Assembly (NCBI GenBank): GCA_023393635.1
Contig: JAEWKT010000018.1
Coordinates: 1-64,000, forward strand
Length of the DNA: 64,000 nt
Source: Pseudomonadota bacterium
GTDB taxonomy: Bacteria; Pseudomonadota; Gammaproteobacteria; Pseudomonadales; Moraxellaceae
Direction: 5' to 3'
The number at the start of each line of letters is the position of its first letter. Position 1 is the first letter of the stretch. Positions 15,706 through 25,287 of the stretch are shown piece after piece. The notes under the pieces are model-generated. The model did not search any database and was not told where the DNA came from. It saw only the letters and a list, made by a program, of their open reading frames with translations. The position numbers were made by a program, and so were the translations under genes.

Positions 15706-16446
15706 CTACTTATCTTTGCGCATCAGCCATTTTTTTTGTTGAGCTGTCAATTGTGCAGTCTCTAACAATTCTGGCCGACGTGTTGCTGTACGTTCATAGC
15801 GTTGCAAAAACCGCCACTTTTCAATATTCAAATGATGTCCGCTTTTAAGCACATCGGGCACTGCCAAGCCTTCAAACACATCAGGTTTGGTATAATGCGG
15901 ACAATCTAGCAACCCACCTACAAAAGAATCTTGCTCAGCCGATTGATCATCAGACATCACATTAGGTAAGCGTCTAATAATACTGTCTAGCATCACCATG
16001 GCAGGCAGCTCACCACCTGTCAGCACATAATCACCAACTGACCATTCCTGATCGACATACCGTGTAATAATCCGCTCATCAACACCTTCATAGCGGCCAC
16101 ACAATACAATCAAACCATCATATTGCGCCAGTTGTACTACAGCAGGCTCATTTAAAGTTTTACCCTGCGGTGACATATACACCACTGGTACTTTAAGGCA
16201 GCCTGCTTGTTCTGCCAGTTTTTTAGCATGTTGAATGGCTTGGGCTAATGGCTCAGCCAACATGACCATGCCAGGTCCACCGCCAAAAGGCCGCTCATCC
16301 ACCCGATGATAGGCATCTTGGGTAAAATCACGCGGATTAATACAGTGTAACTGTGCCTGACCACGCTTTATCGCACGACCAGTAATGCCAAACTGATGAA
16401 TGGCTTCAAACATGTCAGGGAACAGTGTAATGACCGCAAACCACAT
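15706..16446 (-). CDS. trmD: tRNA (guanine-N1)-methyltransferase TrmD
   Basis: SAM-dependent SPOUT methyltransferase making m1G37 next to the anticodon, which prevents frameshifting. 246 residues. Starts MWFAVITLFPDMF; contains RPFGGGPGMVM, CGRYEGVDER and VGDYVLTGGELPA, the trefoil-knot SAM site, and SGHHLNIEKWR in the C-terminal domain. Position between rimM and rplS is the standard operon order. Confidence 0.97.
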   Translation of the reverse strand: MWFAVITLFPDMFEAIHQFGITGRAIKRGQAQLHCINPRDFTQDAYHRVDERPFGGGPGMVMLAEPLAQAIQHAKKLAEQAGCLKVPVVYMSPQGKTLNEPAVVQLAQYDGLIVLCGRYEGVDERIITRYVDQEWSVGDYVLTGGELPAMVMLDSIIRRLPNVMSDDQSAEQDSFVGGLLDCPHYTKPDVFEGLAVPDVLKSGHHLNIEKWRFLQRYERTATRRPELLETAQLTAQQKKWLMRKDK

Positions 16447-16500
16447 CGTTGCATTACCTCTATCACGATACTAAAACTTAACTACCTATAGAGGCGTGTT

Positions 16501-17040
16501 TTAGTAGTCTGCGCCCCAATTCACCTGAATGCATCGTTGCTCTAAATCAATCGCAATGATGACATCATTATGCCAGGGAATCATGCGCTCTTCACCATCA
16601 ATACTATCGGCGGTTGCACGTACAACCATCACATCATTGGCACCAGTTTCAAACATCTCGGATATTTTACCCAAGTTAACCTGCTGGCCTGCATCGTCAG
16701 TTCCTAATACAGTCAATCCCACCAGATCCGCCCAGTAAAATTCATCCAGACCTGCCTTTGGCAACTGCGCCTTAGACATCCAGATTTTCATACCCGTTAA
16801 TTTTTCAGCATCATTACGATCAGCAATATCTTTTAGCAATACCACAAGACCCTTGCCTTGCGTACGCCAGCGCTTTACATCAATTGTTTGCCAACCTGTC
16901 GCAGTTTGAATCCACCACGGCAAGTAGTTGAACAAATTTTGCATCGGGTCGGTGTTGGAATACACCCATAACCAACCCTGAATGCCATATGCTGCTCGCA
17001 ACTGACCTATTTCAATAAGATCAGCTGGCGGTTGCAACAT
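16501..17040 (-). CDS. rimM: 16S rRNA processing/30S maturation factor RimM
   Basis: Maturation factor that binds uS19 and assists 30S head assembly. From ATG 17040 it has 179 residues: an N-terminal RimM barrel (IGQLRAAYGIQGWLWVYS) and a C-terminal PRC-like barrel (EFYWADLVGLTV, FETGANDVMVVR, ERMIPWH). The frame can be extended to a TTG at 17055, giving 184 residues; neither start has a clear Shine-Dalgarno site, so the start is uncertain. It lies 25 bp after rpsP. Confidence 0.93.
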   Translation of the reverse strand: MLQPPADLIEIGQLRAAYGIQGWLWVYSNTDPMQNLFNYLPWWIQTATGWQTIDVKRWRTQGKGLVVLLKDIADRNDAEKLTGMKIWMSKAQLPKAGLDEFYWADLVGLTVLGTDDAGQQVNLGKISEMFETGANDVMVVRATADSIDGEERMIPWHNDVIIAIDLEQRCIQVNWGADY

Positions 17041-17065
17041 GGTTTGCGTACTCAAAATTTAAGAT

Positions 17066-17323
17066 TTAAGCAGCAGGTTGTGCTTTAGCGTTTTGTGCAG
17101 CAATGGCAGCAACACGCTCAGATGCTTGTGCACCCTGGCTTACCCAATGATTATAACGCTCAGTGTTTAAACGAATTTTTTCTGCATTACCTTGCGCAGT
17201 TGGGTTATAAAAACCAATACGCTCAATAAAACGGCCATCACGTGCATTGCGGCTATCAGTCACAATGATTTGATAAAAAGGACGCTTTTTTGCACCGCCA
17301 CGAGCCAAACGAATAACTACCAT
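17066..17323 (-). CDS. rpsP: Small ribosomal subunit protein bS16
   Basis: Ribosomal protein S16, 85 residues, beginning MVVIRLARGGAKKRPFYQI and containing the conserved DSRNARDGRFIERIGFYNP. First gene of the minus-strand rpsP-rimM-trmD-rplS unit. The operon promoter must lie in 17324-17483, shared with the divergent Uma2 pseudogene. Confidence 0.97.
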   Translation of the reverse strand: MVVIRLARGGAKKRPFYQIIVTDSRNARDGRFIERIGFYNPTAQGNAEKIRLNTERYNHWVSQGAQASERVAAIAAQNAKAQPAA

Positions 17324-17483
17324 GATACACCTTTATGTTTTTTACGGATCTTTTGTATGCCGACCATCGGACACCAATTAGACCCCTTAGAGGGGCGGTA
17401 TTTTACGCTAAACTTTAAGTAAAGGAAAGAGAAAATGCTGCTATAGTAAATGTGGATTATTTTATAATAATTGGAGGCTTGGT

Positions 17484-18104
17484 ATGGCTAATCACGCACA
17501 GCAATTATGGATGTCTGAACAAGATTACTTAGACGGTGAGCTACACAGTAACATTAAGCATGAATATATCGATGGTGAAGTGTTTGCCATATCAGGGGCT
17601 AGCGCCAACCATAATATATTAGCAGGCAACGTATTCCTTGCCTTAGGACTGCACCTACGGGGAAAACCCTGTCGCCCATTTACTTCCGATATGAAAGTCA
17701 AACTAGGCACCCGGTACTTTTAACCAGATGTTTTGATGGATTGCTCGGACTTTTCCGGGCAGGATTATTTTACCCAAAGCCCAGTACTCATTGTTGAAGT
17801 ACTGTCTAAAACCACACAACAATATGACAAAACCCTGAAGCTCAAAAGCTACTTGCAGATAGCTAGCTTGCAGGAATATGTGCTGATTGAACAGGACAAA
17901 GCCGAAGTTCAGGTATTGCGGCGTGCTCAGGGCTGGCAGCCTAGTTATTACTTTCTGGGCGATGAAGTCACTTTTGAGTCAGTCGGCCTGACAATGAGTG
18001 TTGAAGATATTTATGACCGGGTACAAAACAGCGATGTAGCAGAATGGGTGGAGAAGAAAACACAGGCTGCCCAGCAGGACGCTGCTGCTGAGCCAGAGAG
18101 CTAG
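17484..18104 (+). pseudogene. Uma2-family (DUF820) endonuclease gene with in-frame stop
   Basis: The reading frame encodes a Uma2-type PD-(D/E)XK nuclease-fold protein but carries TAA at 17721-17723 after codon 79. The same frame continues immediately with PDVLMDCSDFSG and runs to 18104. The family normally reads (Y/F)-Y-P-D at this point, so a single Tyr-to-stop substitution explains the break. Upstream of the stop are EYIDGEVFAISGAS and FTSDMKVKL; downstream are SPVLIVEVLSKTT, YDKTLKLKSY and LQEYVLIEQD. These include the usual acidic and lysine active-site residues. GGAGG precedes ATG 17484. The protein-level damage looks recent because the rest is intact; readthrough cannot be excluded. 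Function of chromosomal Uma2 proteins is poorly known. Confidence 0.8.
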
Positions 18105-18118
18105 CCAAGAAAATGGAG

Positions 18119-18574
18119 TTAGCGACCATCCCAGTTAGACGAAGCATCCGGAACACAGGCCGTGTTACTATTAATATCAGAGCCTTTAGTCCAGCAGCGC
18201 TCGCCACGATGATTTAATACTAAATGCCCATCGCCGGTTTGCCCACCTGCTGGCGTTGCGGTCAGTGTCCATGTATTTGCCGTAACATTGGATAACGCTA
18301 AATTGTATAGGGTAGTGCCCGACTGCGGCTGTTTACCATTGTGATTAATATCTGCCAGCGTGATGGCAGTGCCATTACTCTTTAAAAACCTGAAATTAGC
18401 AATTTTATATTTTTGCAACCTGCCAGCAATATCCATCATTTCGGTTTTTGCATCGGCGCGTTTGGTTTTGCGCACATACTCCTGATAAGAGGGGTACGCA
18501 ATAGCCGCTAATATGCCCACAATCGCGACAACAATCATAAGCTCAATTAAAGTAAAGCCCCTTTTATTTACCAT
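18119..18574 (-). CDS. Type IV pilin-like protein (PilE/ComE-F type)
   Basis: Minor pilin or pseudopilin of 151 residues. Class III signal: KRG|FTLIELMIVVAIVGILAAIAYPSYQEYV with Glu5 of the mature form, cleaved and N-methylated by PilD. The C-terminal domain contains two cysteines (RGERCWTKG and TACVPD) that may form the D-loop disulfide. Last gene of the minor pilin operon; its start overlaps the preceding pilin by 7 bp. Similar genes in Acinetobacter baylyi (comE, comF) are needed for DNA uptake. Function in pilus tip or uptake complex is inferred from family and context. Confidence 0.88.
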   Translation of the reverse strand: MVNKRGFTLIELMIVVAIVGILAAIAYPSYQEYVRKTKRADAKTEMMDIAGRLQKYKIANFRFLKSNGTAITLADINHNGKQPQSGTTLYNLALSNVTANTWTLTATPAGGQTGDGHLVLNHRGERCWTKGSDINSNTACVPDASSNWDGR

Positions 18575-18966
18575 GGATCAGCTCCCGTACAGTCGAGCGC
18601 AATGGTACTGCCCTGCTGCTTGCAGCGTAATCCGCTGCTCGTTAGAACAAAACTATCATTCTGCGGCTGGCTGGTTTCCGCGCTAATTGTCCAGCTCTGA
18701 TCGGTTGAAGTAACGGCAAACGTATAGTTACGTACTGTCTTTGCCGGTAAGTTAAAGCCCTGATAATTAAAATTACGGGACTTCCAGCGCTCGAGTTCAG
18801 TAGCTAAACGCTGGACTTCCTGCTGCGCCTCTGATGCATTAGCACGGCGTGCATAAGCCTGATAGCTGGGGATGGCGATTGCAGCCATAATGCCTACAAT
18901 CATCACCACCACCATTAGTTCAATGAGCGTAAAGCCACCCTGGTACGGCAGTTTATTATTTAACAT
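18568..18966 (-). CDS. Type IV pilin-like protein (PilE/ComE-F type)
   Basis: Second pilin-like gene, 132 residues. Prepilin site QGG|FTLIELMVVVMIVGIMAAIAIPSY with mature Glu5, then ARRANASEAQQEVQRLATELERWK as the long helix. Cysteines in GLRCKQQG and ALDCTG are consistent with a C-terminal disulfide. It follows pilY1 by 9 bp and overlaps the next pilin, so they are co-transcribed. Confidence 0.88.
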   Translation of the reverse strand: MLNNKLPYQGGFTLIELMVVVMIVGIMAAIAIPSYQAYARRANASEAQQEVQRLATELERWKSRNFNYQGFNLPAKTVRNYTFAVTSTDQSWTISAETSQPQNDSFVLTSSGLRCKQQGSTIALDCTGADPW

Positions 18967-18975
18967 ACGCCTGCC

Positions 18976-21900
18976 CTACCTAAACTTTTCGTACCAGCGC
19001 TGTGGAATTAAACACATTCTGGTTTGCTCACCTGTACTAATACCCCCAGCTACAGTAATAGTCATACGACCGCCCGTACTAATACAATAGTTTTGTGTGC
19101 TACCGCCTACTCCGGATTGACTACCATTGCCACCACCATTACCACCGCCGTTATTACCGCTGCCATTATTGCCGTCACCGTTACTACTAGGGTCATTACC
19201 AACGGTAATAGTATGAATCCCCGCACCAAGTGCTTGGCGTGCTTCATCTAACTTTTTATTACATTGACCATAAGGCAAACAGAAAGTGGAAATTAAGCTT
19301 TCGCCCTTAACGCCAGCTCCACAGTCACCTGAAATACCTGGCTTGCTGGCGTCAAAAGTAGACACATATAAGCGATTATTCATGGCAAGCGGAGTACCAA
19401 AGACTTTCTCGCTTTGCTTCTTGTAGTCACTACAGCTGGTTTTAGTACCATCAACGCCAGCTGTGCAGGTACTAAAATCATAGTACCATCCATCTTTATC
19501 ACTATAAGCAGCTACTAAAGAGGTATCACTGTGACGATTGTTTTCAGTAATTGCACCTAAATGCGACCGGGTACGGTCTTTAGTATTCCAACTGCTTGCA
19601 CTGTATAAGTCTCTGCGAGCAACATCCTTATCGTATAAGTTGTAGATTGCATCATATTCATAGCTGCTATCGGTACTTGTATAAGCATTGAGCGGCAAGC
19701 TACGGTTCCCACTACCTATAGATAAAACAGCAAAAGTAGTACCTGCATTGTTATATAAGGAGAAGCCTGGCATATCATAAAAGCGTGGGCTTTTACCAGC
19801 AGACTTATTCAAGTTAAGTAACCGTACTGGAGCTTTGGCAAAGCCACCTAGTTTGCTTGCTTTATTGTCCAAATCTATACGAAAAACCTGCCCAGCTAGG
19901 TCACCAAAATAAATATGGTCAATTAAGTCATCGCCATCGCGGTCGACCGTACGAATCTGGCCTGCGACGCTATATTTTAGATCGCTGTACTTGGTAGCGA
20001 TAACACCGCTATTGGCATTAGCATTACTGGATGCAGTAGCATTGTCACTTGCCCACCAAAGTAACTCGCCATTTCCGGCGTCAAACATATATACACCAGC
20101 TCCGATTTTACTAGTCTGATTGTAATCAGCTACTTCATAACCGCCATAAGCTCCGTTAGCCAGTACACCAGTAGTTGAGTTAACATCTCCCCCTGCATCG
20201 TAGCCCCCGCCGACGAACATCACCAGTTTGCGCTTACCACCCCAATTGACATAGCCGATACTAGGCTTAGACCAGCTTTGCCCCATGTATTGCAGCTCAT
20301 TAAAAGTTTTTGAGCCACCACTGCGATATACTTTTTTACTGGCCGGGTCGATATGAAACTGTAGTGATGGGCTGTTAATATTTTGTAAATTAAGCGCATA
20401 GTAGCTTCTTCCACCCATGCGTAAGCCCCCATAGGCGATCTGTTTACCTTTCTGGTTTCCTTTGCCACTATCCACTACTAGGTTACCGGAGCTATCTACC
20501 ACGTACTCAGTATGTACCATCCAAGGACCATCAATACCATAGTACAATTTATTGAGTCCACCAGTTGCTACATCAGCTTTCAGAAAAGCCTGCCTCTGTC
20601 TTTCCATCATTTCATTAGGCACAAAAGCAAATTTTTCTTTACCAGAATCGGCATCTACTACATGTAATAAACCTTGAGTACTACCAAATAATACGTAATC
20701 CTCTCGGTTGCTGGAACCAATAGTTTTGGTTGTTTTATCAAAAGCCACCTTGCCTTTATTAGTTACGAGTACTGGCTCGGAATGCATTACTGCCCCCATT
20801 TGACGGAACTCACCTGCTTTGCTTAAATCAATATCGGCGGGGTTATTTGCATCTACTTTATAGCCAAGCAGACTCATAAAGTAGCCAACATAGGGATCTT
20901 CACCATAGACTGTATCCTCTAGGTCATCTACTGTTACGCTACGCAGACTATTACCTGTTACAAAACTTAAATTACTACCTGATCCGCTAGATAAGCGATT
21001 AGTTAATAATTTACGCTGTTGTACACCTTTATCATCAGTACGCAAGGGGAGCCTCGACCAAGCTCCACCTTTTAAAGCAAACCTTTCACTGCCCTTAACA
21101 GTTTCATCTTTATCTTTATTCGCTGCTTCCACTGGATAGTGCCAGTAATCGTAATTATCTACAATTTCGCCCTTATTATTAACCGGTGAGTTTCCTTTTT
21201 TGTCACGTAATTTACCCGAAGCCAATACCCGATATTTTTTAAGGTTGCCTAGCCACAGCTGAGCCGACTGATCCGGTGTAGGTTGAAACTGTTGATAATA
21301 AGCGTCATCCTGTAGTACAGCTGGATTTAACGCATCTTTAGGAATTACAGGCGAGCCAGTGGTGACTGCCGGAATCTCGGCACCTAAGTTACTAATGAAA
21401 TCATTAACACTATCTACAATATCCTGGGAATCTGAGCCTGAGTACCAGCCACCGCCCGCTTTAACCCCCCACTTGGCAGTATTTTTCACATACTCTTTAG
21501 CACTTGAGGCGTCGATATTGGCAATATTCTCTGCTTCACTCAGATTTTTATCAAAGCTCTTAATAGCTTCGAAGTCTTCAGCAAAGCCTACCACTGCTGT
21601 TTTAATTTCCAAGCCCAAAGGATTTTTACTTTTGTCCAGTAATGCTTGGCTAAAATTATTGATACAACTCCAACCGTCATCGCTATTTGTACAACTAAAA
21701 TTTGAGCCTTTAGTGTCAAGCGACTGTTTCATCAGCGACTCAGCACTGCCATTGTTATTTGGCTCACCATCAGTCAGCACGTAAACACCCTGCCCGCTAC
21801 ATTTTTTTACTTCATCATTTTGGACTAGAGAGCTAGGCATTTGATAGGTTTTTAGGTCAGATGCTTTAGTTGCTTTATAAGAATTTCTAAAACCACTCGC

Positions 21901-22959
21901 ACTATTCGGATCAGTGCCGTAATAATAATAGCCGCTACTACCGCCTATAATGCCACTCTCACCTTTTGTATAGCCACTTGGAATGCTTCCTGAATACCAG
22001 CCATACCAGCTTCCACTACATTTACCAGCTGCATTCCAACCGTTACAGTATACGTAACGATTATAATTATCTACGAAATAAGCCTGCAAATCTGCACGCG
22101 CAGTGTTTGTTCCCATCAAATACGCAGCAGTTTCTGCATAGGCATTAGCCGTTGGGGTACCGCCTCGCGCGCCCAATGCCGCTATTTCGTTTAATAATAC
22201 TTGACGCTGAGTTATATTGCCTACTTTTTCACTCAAAGGCCGAGCCGGAATACGCACCTGTCCCCGAATATTATCAGCAGTCAGAGGCTCGCCTGCATTG
22301 TTGAATGAGGTAGGTGTAGAATAGGTAGCCAAACCAATGACTTTATCATCTGACACAGGTTTTATATCTTTGCTGGTATTACCATGCAGCAAATCGAACA
22401 AGCCATCTTTTAGACGAGTAATGCGGTCATAATATACACTAGTACCCGTTTTATAAAAATATTTTGGGTTCGCTCTACTAGTTCCTGTACTACTCATACC
22501 AGTAGTAGAGGGTGCCTTAGTAAGAGCAATAGTACAATCTGACTGATTAGAAGATCCGCCTGACATATCATTGCAACTAAACCATTTATAGTTGCTCGTT
22601 TTGGTTCCTGTACGTTTATAAAAATAAATTGGGCTACTAGGTGCAGTACAAGCATACCGCATGTACTTAGGACTCCCATTAGTAGATTGTTCACTATAGC
22701 GACCATTACCAGTAATACCTTTAGGTATGTCGCAAGCAGTTGAAGCATTAGTCACTAGCTGTGGATATCCCATAGAGCCTGATATATCTAATAGCATCAT
22801 CAGCGTAATTTGCCCCGATTTCGCCTCCTGATAAATATCAATGTCACTGGCCTGACTGACGCTGGTTGCAATAAGACAAGTGCTGGCTGCCGCCACCAAG
22901 GAAGCAAGCAGCTTTTTCCCAAAAATGCTTTTAGAGGGCTTGTTCTGTATCTTTTTCAT
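18976..22959 (-). CDS. pilY1: PilY1/ComC-type pilus tip adhesin
   Basis: Large secreted protein of the type IV pilus, about 1327 residues, that sits at the pilus tip and primes assembly with minor pilins. From ATG 22959 (GGGAG 8 nt upstream) a signal peptide ends SVSQA|SD. An N-terminal von Willebrand A domain shows the MIDAS start LLDISGSMG and a later VLTDGEPNN. The C-terminal PilY beta-propeller starts with VLFGSTQGLLHVVDADSG and includes VDRDGDDLIDHIYFGD, a DxDGD-type calcium loop near residue 1000. The extreme C-terminus holds a Gly/Asn/Ser-rich stretch and four Cys. A. baylyi ComC is a homologue needed for transformation. An in-frame ATG at 22974 is possible but would put the start five codons earlier. 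Confidence 0.92.
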   Translation of the reverse strand: MKKIQNKPSKSIFGKKLLASLVAAASTCLIATSVSQASDIDIYQEAKSGQITLMMLLDISGSMGYPQLVTNASTACDIPKGITGNGRYSEQSTNGSPKYMRYACTAPSSPIYFYKRTGTKTSNYKWFSCNDMSGGSSNQSDCTIALTKAPSTTGMSSTGTSRANPKYFYKTGTSVYYDRITRLKDGLFDLLHGNTSKDIKPVSDDKVIGLATYSTPTSFNNAGEPLTADNIRGQVRIPARPLSEKVGNITQRQVLLNEIAALGARGGTPTANAYAETAAYLMGTNTARADLQAYFVDNYNRYVYCNGWNAAGKCSGSWYGWYSGSIPSGYTKGESGIIGGSSGYYYYGTDPNSASGFRNSYKATKASDLKTYQMPSSLVQNDEVKKCSGQGVYVLTDGEPNNNGSAESLMKQSLDTKGSNFSCTNSDDGWSCINNFSQALLDKSKNPLGLEIKTAVVGFAEDFEAIKSFDKNLSEAENIANIDASSAKEYVKNTAKWGVKAGGGWYSGSDSQDIVDSVNDFISNLGAEIPAVTTGSPVIPKDALNPAVLQDDAYYQQFQPTPDQSAQLWLGNLKKYRVLASGKLRDKKGNSPVNNKGEIVDNYDYWHYPVEAANKDKDETVKGSERFALKGGAWSRLPLRTDDKGVQQRKLLTNRLSSGSGSNLSFVTGNSLRSVTVDDLEDTVYGEDPYVGYFMSLLGYKVDANNPADIDLSKAGEFRQMGAVMHSEPVLVTNKGKVAFDKTTKTIGSSNREDYVLFGSTQGLLHVVDADSGKEKFAFVPNEMMERQRQAFLKADVATGGLNKLYYGIDGPWMVHTEYVVDSSGNLVVDSGKGNQKGKQIAYGGLRMGGRSYYALNLQNINSPSLQFHIDPASKKVYRSGGSKTFNELQYMGQSWSKPSIGYVNWGGKRKLVMFVGGGYDAGGDVNSTTGVLANGAYGGYEVADYNQTSKIGAGVYMFDAGNGELLWWASDNATASSNANANSGVIATKYSDLKYSVAGQIRTVDRDGDDLIDHIYFGDLAGQVFRIDLDNKASKLGGFAKAPVRLLNLNKSAGKSPRFYDMPGFSLYNNAGTTFAVLSIGSGNRSLPLNAYTSTDSSYEYDAIYNLYDKDVARRDLYSASSWNTKDRTRSHLGAITENNRHSDTSLVAAYSDKDGWYYDFSTCTAGVDGTKTSCSDYKKQSEKVFGTPLAMNNRLYVSTFDASKPGISGDCGAGVKGESLISTFCLPYGQCNKKLDEARQALGAGIHTITVGNDPSSNGDGNNGSGNNGGGNGGGNGSQSGVGGSTQNYCISTGGRMTITVAGGISTGEQTRMCLIPQRWYEKFR

Positions 22960-22974
22960 TTTACCTGCTCCCAT

Positions 22975-23730
22975 TTATAAAAAATCTTGCGCTAGCACAT
23001 ATTCAGTCACATAGGTACTAAAAGGTACATTTAAGTCAGACAAACACTGAGTGACGCTTTTAGCCGCACCGGTAGCTGGCGTTACCCCTGCCGGAATAGT
23101 CACTTCATTCATGTGTGCATTAAGACAAGTGTTAATCTTGTCCGGGTCAGCATTGGTCAAGGTGGGCATAATCGATACCGCAAAAATTTTTACCGGTTTG
23201 CTGCGCTCTAGTTTTACCTGCTCTTCATCAGTGCCCATCACGCGGCCATAAAACGGATCATTGTTTTGTACGGTCGAAAATTTAACGGCCACCTGAGTCA
23301 TCACTGCCTTACGGCCACTGGTAAAAAAATTGCTTCCTGTTGTCTTGGCATCACAATAGCCATCCGTGCCCAAAGCATCGTTAGTGGGCGTGGTGTTTCC
23401 ATCGTTCCACTCCATGATACTGGCGCGGTTAATGTCGAAAAAAGCCGCTTCTGCACCCCGGTAGCAAAATACCAGCTCTTTATCCTGATTCACTGCACCA
23501 TTGATATAACCAAACATGCCGCTAGAAGATAGACTTTGAATCAGGTTATCTTCTTGTTCTACATTAAAGAACGCAGCATCCGAGTTCTGAATTAACAGCT
23601 GCTGTGCCTGGCTGTTGGTAGCTATATTTAATCCAACTATGCCCTGCCGCACTGCTACAATCCCAATCGCTGTAATTGCCACTAGCAGGACAAGGACAAC
23701 AATCAAAGCGGCACCCAGTTGCTGTTTCAT
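22975..23730 (-). CDS. pilX: Type IV pilus assembly protein PilX
   Basis: Minor pilin-like PilX, 251 residues. It starts MKQQLGAALIVVLVLLVAITAIGI, a PilX-type N-terminus with a hydrophobic helix but without the canonical Glu5, followed by a helical and a variable domain containing Cys. It overlaps pilW by four bases (ATGA) and is followed directly by pilY1. PilX, PilW, PilV, FimU and PilY1 form the priming tip complex in Pseudomonas; the same role is inferred here. Confidence 0.88.
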   Translation of the reverse strand: MKQQLGAALIVVLVLLVAITAIGIVAVRQGIVGLNIATNSQAQQLLIQNSDAAFFNVEQEDNLIQSLSSSGMFGYINGAVNQDKELVFCYRGAEAAFFDINRASIMEWNDGNTTPTNDALGTDGYCDAKTTGSNFFTSGRKAVMTQVAVKFSTVQNNDPFYGRVMGTDEEQVKLERSKPVKIFAVSIMPTLTNADPDKINTCLNAHMNEVTIPAGVTPATGAAKSVTQCLSDLNVPFSTYVTEYVLAQDFL

Positions 23731-24788
23731 TGTCCTCTCTCCCCAAAAGTATTGCGCAGTGCTACTGTTTGCGAAACTGTCTGGCGCACATATTTTGCAC
23801 TATTACTGGCTGGCGTTTTTACCCTGACAAGTTGATCAAGCACCTGAAATTCCTGATCATCTTTCACCAGATTGTCGCTTCCAACTGACTGCGAAGAGCG
23901 TGCCAGAACTCCTAACTGTAGTGATAATATCCGTGGCCGGGAGCCAGCAGCCAAATCCATATAATCCTTGATGGAAATATAGCGCAAGGTGGTCTGGCTG
24001 ACCTGAACACCGAGTAAAACCCGAAAGTGGTCTACACGGCGCATCACAACTTGTCCGGCATCACCATAATTTTCTATTTTGTCAGGATCGCCAGACTCGT
24101 TATACCAGCCAGCATCACAGGCTAGAGCCAGCGCCTGGTTAGGCTCATTAGAAGCCTTGGCACTGTCTTCCCTTAAAAAATAGCGCTGCACAATAATACG
24201 TAGCGGGGTATCGGTGGTGCCGGTTTTTACCGGAAATTCAATTTTATTGCCTTCACAATCGTAACCGCCAAACCAGTGATCATCATCTGGGTTATTAGGG
24301 GTTGCCGGTGTATTATTATCAACGCGTGCATATTGTGGTCTATATTGGATGACTAGCTGATCACTGTTAATATCGCTTCCATCCAGCTGTACATTAGACG
24401 CACCGCTCCAGCCATCCTGCCCATTACTTCTAGATAATAATGCTTCTGCAGCGGTTGTTCCTACTATGCTTGGGGCTAAGTTACTCAAGGTTTTTGGTGG
24501 CGTATCACTAGTTTTGGTGGCATTTTCTGATGAGGTAAGCACAATGCCGCCATACAATGTTTCATCATTAATGTTAGACACATTGACATTTAGATTGCTT
24601 AAACGAATATCCTGAGTAATGTAGTTAAGCCCAAAGTTGGCGTTATCTTGCAGTTCTGCCACGCCCTGCTGTAGGGAGTAGCTTTTTTGGCTGGTCAAAA
24701 ACAGCATGGTGGCAGCCGCAGAAATGATTAGCCCCAATGCCAAGGCAACCATCAGCTCAATTAAGGTAAAGCCGCGCTGCGTCTTCAT
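23727..24788 (-). CDS. pilW: Type IV pilus minor pilin PilW
   Basis: 353-residue minor pilin. Prepilin site QRG|FTLIELMVALALGLIISAAATMLFL, then SQKSYSLQQGVAELQDNANFGLNYITQDIRLSN, typical of PilW. The large C-terminal domain ends in helices around VSQTVALRN. It begins one base after pilV ends and overlaps pilX. Function: tip complex and pilus assembly, inferred from family. Confidence 0.9.
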   Translation of the reverse strand: MKTQRGFTLIELMVALALGLIISAAATMLFLTSQKSYSLQQGVAELQDNANFGLNYITQDIRLSNLNVNVSNINDETLYGGIVLTSSENATKTSDTPPKTLSNLAPSIVGTTAAEALLSRSNGQDGWSGASNVQLDGSDINSDQLVIQYRPQYARVDNNTPATPNNPDDDHWFGGYDCEGNKIEFPVKTGTTDTPLRIIVQRYFLREDSAKASNEPNQALALACDAGWYNESGDPDKIENYGDAGQVVMRRVDHFRVLLGVQVSQTTLRYISIKDYMDLAAGSRPRILSLQLGVLARSSQSVGSDNLVKDDQEFQVLDQLVRVKTPASNSAKYVRQTVSQTVALRNTFGERGQ

Positions 24789-24789
24789 C

Positions 24790-25287
24790 TCAATATACCT
24801 CCATGATCAAGCAAGTTGAGGCAGGGTTATAGCTGGTGCCTGTAGTGCAATCACCGTTAGTATTGCCATCAGTCGGTGCTGTATCTCCCCAGGCAATATA
24901 CACACACTGGCGTCCATCGTTGTTACCCTGGCAGCCAATCAGGTTAATACTCATGCCTATGCCATGTGCTTTATTCACAACCTGTGCTACATCAAAGTCT
25001 GCCATTTCTGTTACCGTGCAAGCTGTGGTCATGCAGTCTGTACTAAAATCAGCTTGCTCAGCAGGATCTGCCAACTCACTGATATAGTCGGCTAAACCCT
25101 CACGATTTACTCGTATTCTTTCTGCCATATCCCTTGCCAGATTAATAGCCTGTATTCGGGCAGTACTTTCACTAGTGGCTTCTACGGCCTGATATTGCAG
25201 GGCAATAAACCCCAATAAACCTATTGCAAGAACTAACAATGCCACTAGCACTTCTACCAGCCCTACACCCTGTTGACTTTTTTTCAT
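24790..25287 (-). CDS. pilV: Type IV pilus minor pilin PilV
   Basis: Minor pilin of 165 residues starting MKKSQQG|VGLVEVLVALLVLAIGLLGFIALQ, the PilV pattern with the GL.E.L.AL..L.IGLLG helix. A TTG two codons upstream is in frame, but ATG 25287 has GGGAG with 7-nt spacing and overlaps the fimT-like stop (ATGA). Downstream helix TARIQAINLARDMAERIR is also typical. Several Cys occur in the globular part. Confidence 0.9.
   Translation of the reverse strand: MKKSQQGVGLVEVLVALLVLAIGLLGFIALQYQAVEATSESTARIQAINLARDMAERIRVNREGLADYISELADPAEQADFSTDCMTTACTVTEMADFDVAQVVNKAHGIGMSINLIGCQGNNDGRQCVYIAWGDTAPTDGNTNGDCTTGTSYNPASTCLIMEVY

Noticed and set aside
19090..19200. Short tandem repeats as CRISPR or satellite
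   Set aside because: They are in-frame Gly/Asn/Ser codons of the PilY1 C-terminus, without spacer structure.
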